Source: Larix kaempferi (taxonomy: Eukaryota; Streptophyta; Pinopsida; Pinales; Pinaceae). Taken from it: DNA of 64,000 nt. Position numbers and translations under genes: made by a program. The notes below the pieces were generated by a model. The model was not told the origin of the DNA and did no database searches. It was given only the letters and a program-made list of their open reading frames with translations. The DNA lies in contig BSBM01000602.1 of assembly GCA_027924585.1 (NCBI GenBank), positions 12,454,501-12,518,500 on the forward strand, in the 5' to 3' direction. Of this stretch, positions 57,209-64,000 are shown piece by piece (the stretch's first letter is position 1; each line of letters begins with the position of its first letter).

Positions 57209-57729
57209 TCATCTCTTCCGAAACTGCCCCTAAAATCCAACACTTTTAGCGTCGATGTTATTAGATGCGGGTTTTTAAAGACTGCAGCCAAAGCCAAAAC
57301 CACCCCCCAAAAGTAACTTTTGGAGGCGAAAGACAACTGCCGCTTAAAGTCAAAAAATGACTTTTTTGGGGGGGGGGAGTTGAACCGCCCCCAAAAGTCC
57401 AAAAGTAACTTTTGGGGGGGTTTAGAATCGCCCCCAAAAGTGACTTTTGGGGGTTGTTCTAAACCCCCCCCCCCAAAAAAGTGTCTTTTGGCAGCGATTC
57501 TAAACTACCCCCAAAAGTCACTTTTGGGGGCAGTTTAGAACCGCAGCCAAAAGACACATTTAGGGGCGGTTTTGATCTCTTCCAAAATTGCCCCTAAAAG
57601 TCAAAACTTTTAGCATCGGTGCTATTAGGGGCGGTTTTGGAAAGACCGCCTCCAAAGCCAAAACCGCCCCCAAAAGTCACTTTTGGAGGCAGAAAACAAC
57701 CGCCCCTAAATGTCAAATTTGTTGTAGTG
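57209..57729. repeat. Duplicated CACTA terminus, 361-bp offset
   Basis: The block 57209-57350 (TCTCTTCCGAAACTGCCCCT, then CTTTTAGCGTCGATG...) recurs at 57570-57720 (CTCTTCCAAAATTGCCCCTA, then CTTTTAGCATCGGTG...). Only the second copy runs into the intact CACTA end. In the first copy the sequence departs just after TTAAAGTCAAA. Between them lie palindromic CCCCCAAAAGT(C/G)ACTTTTGGGGG units. Confidence 0.75.
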
Positions 57730-57780
57730 AAGGGGAGAATCAAACTCGAGATCCTCCATCTATGTATCACATTGAATCTC

Positions 57781-58440
57781 TTACGATCTTTTGAAAACAA
57801 CTTCTTCATGGAAGGTAACATCTCGGTAGACTTCAATGTGTCTCTCACCAGGTACATAGATTAGGTATGCTTTGGATGACTCGCTATAACCCACAAAGGT
57901 GCCTTTCTTTCCAGAAGGCTCCATCTTTGTTCTCTTTTCTTTCGGTACATGAATGTACACTGATCTCTTGAAGATCCTAAAGTGTGAGATGTCTGGCTTC
58001 TCACCTATAAACACTTCTTCTGGTGTCTTCTCATCTAGAATGGCATGCGGGCTTCTATTCTGGATGTACACAACTGTACGGGTGGCTTCTTCCCATAATG
58101 AGGTAGACATATCTTGATCATGCATCATGGATTTTGCACCCTCACATATGGTTCTATTCTTCCTTTCGGCAACCTCATTTTATTGAGGGTTGTATGGTAC
58201 TGTTAATTGTCTACATATTCTTGCATCACTACATAGCTCATTAAATGCATGTGAATCAAATTCACCTTCTTTATCACACCTTAATGCACGGATGTGCTTT
58301 TCTTCTTGATTTTCAACTAGGGCTTTAAACTCTTTAAATTTTCTAAGAGTTTCACTTTTAGCCTTCATGAAATAAATCCATGTCTTCCTAGAAAAATCAC
58401 CTATAAATAGTACATAATATAAGAATCCACTTAGGGAGGT
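57781..58440 (-). pseudogene. Ty1/Copia integrase fragment
   Basis: The minus-strand reading is continuous through one stop: 'GFLYYVLFIGDFSRKTWIYF', 'EFKALVENQEEKHIRALRCD', 'KEGEF', 'RQLTVPYNPQ', a stop where Gln/Asn is expected, then 'EVAERKNRT' and on to 'KKGTFVGYSESSKAYLIYVP'. This is the Copia integrase core and its C-terminal GKKG(x)FVGY module. The first DDE aspartate region reads G-D-F-S where D-D-F-S is usual, and the second reads C-D-K-E-G where S-D-N-G-G is usual. No RT follows and no LTRs are seen. It is cut at 58440 by LTR-like DNA and lies beside the CACTA end. Confidence 0.9.
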
Positions 58441-59345
58441 GTTGATGCCTCGAAAATCGTAGCATCAATCAGCAAGGGATTCTCCCCAGTAAGCGATCCC
58501 AATTAGATCACCCACCGTTTGGTGTAGGGAATCCATCCGGTTAATGGTCCGACTACCGTGTGAGTTTTAAAGATTTGTTTATTTTACCGGTTGCGGTCCG
58601 ATCCACCATTTATATATTTTATATTTAAGATGATATGCATGTGCCCTAAATTAAATGCATGCGTTAAACAAATATATTCTAAGCTATTTAAATCTAAATT
58701 AACCTATCCTTGCAAGGAGCAGTACTTTAAATTATGAGCAATAAACTGAAAGTAACCTTTAAAGGTTGAAACAGATAGTCATTTAATCCCATAAAAGCAT
58801 TTTCAGCAGAATATAAATGATATCAAAGATAGCTCTGATTATATTAAAACATTCCATTACTCATAATGTACAGAAATTTTGCCAAGAAGTAAAATCATTC
58901 ACAGCATAGAATTAATTCACATAAGCCAGGAAAGATCTCACTGAATGTATATAGAAACTGTTGAAATAGTTCGGCAATTATTCATCACAACTCAAAGCAA
59001 AACAATGCACCAGCTTCCACAGGTCCAAATCGTTTCTCTATTCATGTAGCTGAAGTAGTTCATATACAAAAGAAGAAATTCTTTCACCTGCCAAAAGTCC
59101 ATCTATTCTCTTCTACTCAGCTATATATAGCTTTACAAAATACTCCAAGAGCCGCCACCTATACCCTAACCGTCCATATTCCTCTAATTTGTCTTGTAGT
59201 GTCCATGTCACAAAAAGAATAAAAACCCAAAAATATTACAAAAATGAACCTGATGGAGGTCCAAATGCCATTTAATAATTAACACATAGGAAGACTGAAG
59301 GAAGAAACATTGGTTGTAAACCCAAGAAATAAGACAAAAGGTGGA
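58440..59345 (-). repeat. Possible 3' LTR of coiled-coil copy 4
   Basis: The Copia homology breaks exactly where TGTTGATGCCTCGAAAATCG begins. About 0.9 kb of non-coding DNA then leads to the minus-strand protein stop at 59346. The start resembles that of the block at 40029, beside copy 2. A second LTR would lie beyond 64000, outside this window. No convincing polypurine tract was found. Confidence 0.38.
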
Positions 59346-62300
59346 TTATTTGTGAGCTGATGCCTTTGCCGACTTGGGCATTTCTGCTGAAGCTGGTACT
59401 CCTGTTGGGGCTTGAGCCACTGGTGCTGTTGGGAATTCCACTGAAGCTGGTGCCTCTACTCCTCCTGCTGTTACTTGATGTGTTCCTGCTGTTAGTACCC
59501 TATCCGTTTCTGCTATATGCTTCACCCAGAGACTGGTCTCCTTTATGATATTGTTTGCATCAAGGGGAAGCATGGTTTTCAGAGAAACTTCATGCTTGGC
59601 CAGCTCTTCTTCAAGATTAGCGACTTCTACTGTTGTAACTTGGAGACTCTCATTTAGGAGATGTGCGCGAATTTCATCCTGGCCAATCCAATCGTGAAGG
59701 TCTTATGAGGTCAAAGCATCTACCTTCCTAACATAGTCCATTTCAGCATCCAACCCCTCCCTTAGATCAGACAAACGTTGGGCTTTGTCTGGAAACTCCT
59801 CTATAGTTTGGGGAATTTTCACCTAGCAATTTTCTTGGGTGGTTCGTATTTTCAAATACAAATTCCCACAATGTTCGAGCGTAACCATGGCCACTTCATT
59901 CAACTTCACTCCGTAATTCTGGAAGAACCCCAAGAGGCAGATATCTACTTTGAAACCGGCGATGGGCTTAAGAGGGAGTCTTTCTGGGAATGCTGACCTT
60001 CCTTCTCTCCATTCCATTTGCCTCCTAATGTCATCACTAATGCATATATATTTTCTCCTACGCCTAGTGGCCTCAGGATTTATTTCTTTGATTATGGCCA
60101 CCATTTCTTTTAACTTGCACATTTCCTCCATTATGAGCTCTTGAATCTCGTGTATCCTTTTCATAATTTCACAAGCCTGCTCATGAAAGGGTCCTAGGTC
60201 GCCAGCCTTGCTGGTTGCGAGTTGTAATTGGTGTTCTATCAATTCTTGCTTTTCTTCCATCTTCTCAACGTTCTCCTTTAGGTCATCGATCTGTTGAGCA
60301 GTATCAAACTTCTCGGACTCCAACTATAGGTTGCGGATTTCTAGGGCTCTCTTCTCTGTCTCCAGAGTTCTCATTTGTATCACCAAAGCTCTCTTTTCAG
60401 CTTCTAGATGTTGAAATCTCCTGTTAAGTTCTCCCTTCTCTAGCACAAGGTTGTAACATCTCTCAACCATCATATTTGAATAATTCTGCTCTTTGACCAG
60501 AGTTTCCTTCAGATGGTGGGCTCTCTCCTTCTCCGATTCTAACTTGTCTGCTAATATGTCGACATTGTCGGCAGTTGCTAGAACAGAAGCCAAAAAAATT
60601 GATGCCATGAGTTTGTGCGCATGTTGGATACCTTGCATGACCGTGGTTACATGCCTAGTGACAATATCTGGTTGAAAAGGCCTCTTCATTTGAGTCACCG
60701 TTTCTTTGAAAATGGATTTCCTTTTCTTGTTATAGGTAAACTTATCCCATTGGGACACCGTACTACTCTTGGATGGTGTAAAAGGGACAAGTGGTAGGTC
60801 TCTTATGGGGGGATTCATATCCAAGTCTTGTATATTTGGGCTTTTAGGGTCAACATCTTCTTTGGATTTCTTTTCTTCTTCTTCTTTTCTTTGCGCTTCT
60901 TCCTCCTGTTCCTTTCTCAGTTTGTCATCTTCTTCTTGTTTGGAAATTCCTTCCAATCTAGTCATTTCCTCCTCATGAACTCTCTGAGCTTCATCTTCAA
61001 CTGCGTGAATCCTTTGGGTTTCTTCTTTCTGAATTTCATCTTCTTTTGCCTTGTTTGCTCTCTTAGCAGCTTCTCTTTGGATTTTCTCGGCTACTTCCTT
61101 TATCCCTTGCTCTTCTTTAGAAAGAGTTTGAGCAACTTCTGATGTTTCCTTTTCCTACTGTTGTTTTACTTCCTTCACAGTACCAGAGCTAGAACTGGCC
61201 CCGACTTTACTTAGTCGAAAAATCTGTAGTTCGGTCATGTTACTGACCCCTCGATACGCTTCTTCTTCCTCATCATAATAGTGGGTCTATTCAAAGTTAG
61301 CATGGAGTTCTTTGCAATGTCATGCAGCTTTTCCTTGTCGATCATTCCTCCAAAAAATCCTTTCCCCAAAGTGAAAGTCTTTCAGTTCTGCAATGAACTC
61401 TTCTACAATTGCAATTCCTGAGAACTTGTAGGCCCCAATATAGAAAGGTAAAGGTGGGAAATTTTCCTTCTTTGCTTTGTACAAGGTGCTACCAATCCCA
61501 TCAATGAAAACTTGCCTCACTGCCTCCTTGTGGACCACATAGTCAGTAGCATACCTCGGTAGGATATACGGGGGTTTAGAGCCTCCATACATTCTTATGT
61601 AGGTGCCTTCTGACGAAAAATAGAAATCACCATAGTTCTCCAGGACTTCCATGGCATTCTCAGATAAGCAGTTGGGTTCCTCGTTGAACATTAATTCGTA
61701 TAGCAGCATGATAAACTCCTCACAAATGAGTTTGTAATGCCTTTTGTAATTTTGAGCCCAAAAGATTTTGTAAGCAATGAATACTGAGGTATTGGTCAAG
61801 TTCCATATGCATCCCAGCTTGGGAAAGGGACACTTTGCCACAACACAATCTATCAAGTAGGATGCCATATAACATTCTGCCCTTTTCTCCACTAACCCTT
61901 CTTGAGCAGCGATTATAGTTGATGACAAGCTGTCTGAGAGAATATCAGGCCAATTAAAAATTGTGTCTTTGAACGCCACATAGTGGATGATGGGAACCCA
62001 TTGTAGCATAAACATCGTCCCATCGGGCCTTCCAAAGATTCTGCTCAGCATGAGAGAAATCAATCTGAAAGGGGGCCTCAGATTTTGAACCTCGTACTCC
62101 TCACTATCCTTTTTTCTGATTTGTTTGCCTGAGATTAGCAGCCTCCTAGCCATCTCCAGATTATCCATCTTGATTTCTTCCATCCATGCATCATCCAGCT
62201 GCTACTGGGGCTTGGGCAACTTATAAGCCATTAAGATATAGGATGGGTGAAATGAAGCAAAAGCTTCTCCTTTGTTGTCCGAAATAACTCTTGTCTCGGT

Positions 62301-62585
62301 ATTCGCATGCCACAGAAGCCATCCAATTACTTCTGAGCAGGGGAAGATCTCTGGACGGGTGGTGGCTTTGGATATACAGGAGTTTCTAATGTTTTGGTAT
62401 AGACATTCTTCTTCAAGAAGAGCTTCAGGGAAGTCCTGGTCTCTTACCATACGGTATATGTCTCCCCATTTTACTTCTGGGGGCACGCCTGTAGTGCACT
62501 TAGTATCTTGGAATGTAGTTTCCACCCTTGCGTTGTCATCAGCTGGGCAGGTCGCCTTTGACCTTCTCCTACCACCTTTAGTCAT
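59346..62585 (-). pseudogene. Coiled-coil gag-like protein, copy 4: 1,080-codon frame with seven stops
   Basis: All segments from Met at 62585 to the stop at 59346 are in one frame; no frameshift is needed. Residues 1-420: globular, starting MTKGGRRRSKATC, with 'LLWHANTETRVIS', 'FGRPDGTMFMLQWVPIIHY' and 'GTYIRMYGGSKPPYILPRY', the last shared with copy 2. Residues ~430-560: Glu/Lys-rich helix. Residues ~560-920: two long coiled coils split by a small globular stretch. Residues ~990-1080: Ala/Pro/Val-rich tail. In-frame stops: TAG at 62202, 61287, 61155, 60324 and 59823; TGA at 61320; TAA at 59703. No catalytic motif, signal peptide or membrane segment is visible. A structural or RNA-packaging (Gag-like) protein is inferred; the family is not recognised. 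Confidence 0.7.
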
Positions 62586-63479
62586 TTGAAAAATCCTATA
62601 GCCATACGACGCAATGTCAGCAATTCAAACTATCATCCTACTTAGACTATTGGGGCCTAAATGTCGACTGAAACCTTCTGGCTATGCTTATTTCATCATT
62701 AATTTGCAAATTTCAAAATGTTATAGCCCCTTATAATCCTATGTAAAACTTTAATTTGATTAATTCCATAGGTTGATATTGCAACTGCGAAATATAAGAG
62801 AAATGCACACAAAGTAACTCTGAGTATACTAAGTTCTATGGCATGAGAAATGACATGATAATAACATGTTCCATAGTACAGAAAGGCGTAGAACTCCACA
62901 GTCGCATAGAAATGCCTATATCTTTTGCGTAAGGGTGGACAGGGTCGGTCTCAAATTCACCAAGTCGGTGGCTTCCACGACGGGCAGAGGTATGTCGTAG
63001 GTTCCCTTAACACTTATGTAGTGGGTGCTTGAGGTTCTAGAGGATTTTATGTTCACAAAAAGGGCTCCAGGGAGCCTAGTTGGGTGTGAGCATGGGTCAG
63101 CTATAGCCGCGGTTAGTCTGAGAATCTTTCCATGGCTAGGATAAAACGAACCGAACAATGAATTAAGCTTTTTTCTCAACGAGAAAGAACCATTGCAATT
63201 GAGCTTATGAGGTCCGAAAGGGTACTAACCTGTGAAGAGATGAACATTATGTGGATGTCGACGTTTGTTGTAGAACTGGCGAGCCTGGAGTAGGTGCTTT
63301 GTCACTCCAAACAGAAATAGGAAAAAGCTCTCCAACCAATTGAAACAATGAAAATCTCAACGGAGTTCACGTCCTATATAAAGGATTTTGACGCATGTGA
63401 GCCATTAATAGGGTAGATGCAAAAATAAAATGGGGTTAATGAGGCGTGCGGACGGGTCAAATCGGCACATTCGTCGTTA
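62586..63479 (-). other. Upstream leader of copy 4, no gene seen
   Basis: This lies 5' of the copy 4 start on the minus strand. A short frame at 62916-63179 has no motif. AT-rich near 62700-62900 and more GC-rich toward 63000-63200. Confidence 0.4.
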
Positions 63480-64000
63480 AGTGCGGCCGTCAAAACCGGA
63501 AGGACTTGCTCAACTTTTCCAACCATTGCGGAAATAATCAATGAGTTTGCCCGCCGTTTCGGGAGAATTACTGGAGTTCATCCGCAGAAGAACGGCGCGA
63601 AATTGCGAATCGGAAAACTTAATCGAGTTTCTCTGCCATTGTGGAAAGGTTATGTGAGTGCTTCCGCATTTGCGGGAAAGGTTAAGAAGTGTCATTTTAT
63701 CCACCGTTGCGGAAGCGTTACCTAAGTCCTTCCGTCGTTTCGAGAAAAATGGGTAAGCTCTTCCGCCAAAGTTTGACAAAGGTTTCTCTTTTCGCCGTTG
63801 CAGGAGATTTAGGTGGGTTTTCTCCATCATTGCGGAAGAGACTCATGAGTTTATTTCACCAATTATTTAGCTTAGTTCTTTTCCGCCACTTCGGCAAGAT
63901 TGGCCCAAATCTTCCGCCGTTACGGAAAAGTTATGCTAAAAGTGTCGCTGCAGCTTGACTCGATCTTTTCTTCCGTCGTTTTCGAAAAGGTTGGTCCAAA
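63480..64000. repeat. Minisatellite (TTCCGCCGTTGCGGAAAGGTT), ~40-45-bp unit
   Basis: From about 63500 to the window end, diverged units near CTTCCGCCGTT(G/T)CGGAAAAGTT recur about a dozen times. TTCCGC and GCGGAA make each unit a small inverted repeat around CGTT. The array continues beyond the window. It lies about 0.9 kb upstream of the copy 4 frame. Confidence 0.8.

Larger units (their letters stand above)
56785..57729. mobile_element. CACTA element terminal DNA with subterminal repeats
   Basis: The right end, read on the minus strand, starts CACTACAACAAATTTGACAT, then AGGGGCGG: the canonical plant CACTA terminus. The left end starts CACTATCAGGGGGG at 56785, with the CACTA word but a different continuation. 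Flanking trinucleotides do not match (TGT and AAG), so this may not be a single intact unit. The inside is packed with subterminal repeats of (A)ACCGCCCCCAAAAG and its complement, the sort of sites TNP1-type proteins bind. It contains no gene; the Pro/Arg/Leu-rich frames are artefacts. Confidence 0.82.

Noticed and set aside
56785-57729. A complete non-autonomous CACTA element
   Set aside because: The left end has CACTA but then differs from the right terminus, and the flanking trinucleotides (TGT and AAG) do not match as a target duplication.
61520-61700. Plant mobile domain (aminotransferase-like) in copy 4
   Set aside because: General composition and length are similar, but I could not see the characteristic motifs, so no domain name was assigned.

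Overview
This window looks like repeat-rich, gene-poor nuclear DNA of a land plant with a large genome, most likely a gymnosperm or another lineage with slow transposon removal. The evidence is the mix of plant-type elements: Ty3/Gypsy, Ty1/Copia, two kinds of LINE and CACTA (En/Spm), with nested insertions, long degenerate minisatellites and no convincing host protein gene. All large reading frames carry stops or frameshifts. The species cannot be fixed from the sequence alone.

Layout. 1-2.7 kb: a ~97-bp tandem repeat and LTR-like DNA. 2.69-8.33 kb (minus): a decayed Ty3/Gypsy element (gag, zinc knuckle, protease, RT, broken RNase H, no integrase) with an unusual Gly/Pro-rich stretch in gag. 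8.3-15.9 kb: AT-rich non-coding DNA with LTR edges and a 14-bp perfect hairpin. 15.95-19.80 kb: a CT-microsatellite/telomere-like array with a ~410-bp higher-order period. 19.80-20.09 kb: a tRNA-like (SINE-like) segment bounded by direct repeats. 20.1-22.4 kb (plus): a LINE with its gag-like ORF1 and its RNase H but no endonuclease or RT. 23.2-29.8 kb (minus): an LTR-bounded unit that encodes only a coiled-coil, gag-like protein. 30.2-33.2 kb (minus): the accessory (TNP1/Ptta-type) gene of a CACTA element. 33.3 kb: a tiny LINE 3' end with a 21-bp target duplication. 34.5-36.7 kb: LTR-like and minisatellite DNA. 37.3-38.8 kb (plus): a LINE RT with a TTTC tail and an internal deletion. 41.0-44.4 kb and 46.8-47.4 kb (minus): more unrecognised coiled-coil protein remains. 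47.7-51.8 kb (plus): a seven-exon TNP2-type CACTA transposase pseudogene. 54.3-55.9 kb (minus): a 5'-truncated LINE. 56.70 kb: a tRNA-Val(UAC)-like gene. 56.8-57.7 kb: CACTA terminal DNA. 57.8-58.4 kb (minus): a Copia integrase fragment. 59.3-62.6 kb (minus): a 1,080-codon coiled-coil protein frame broken only by seven stop codons. 63.5-64 kb: a minisatellite.

The most interesting candidate for something undescribed is the recurrent coiled-coil protein family (23.9-27.3, 41.0-44.4 and 59.3-62.6 kb). Each copy is about 3.3 kb and has a globular N-terminal region, an acidic or charged linker and long coiled coils. Each lies next to minisatellite DNA on its 5' side. One copy is bounded by LTRs and a polypurine tract with no pol gene. 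I infer a non-autonomous, gag-only LTR retrotransposon family. Its in-frame stops are mostly TAG at apparent glutamine positions, which fits C-to-T decay of methylated CAG sites.
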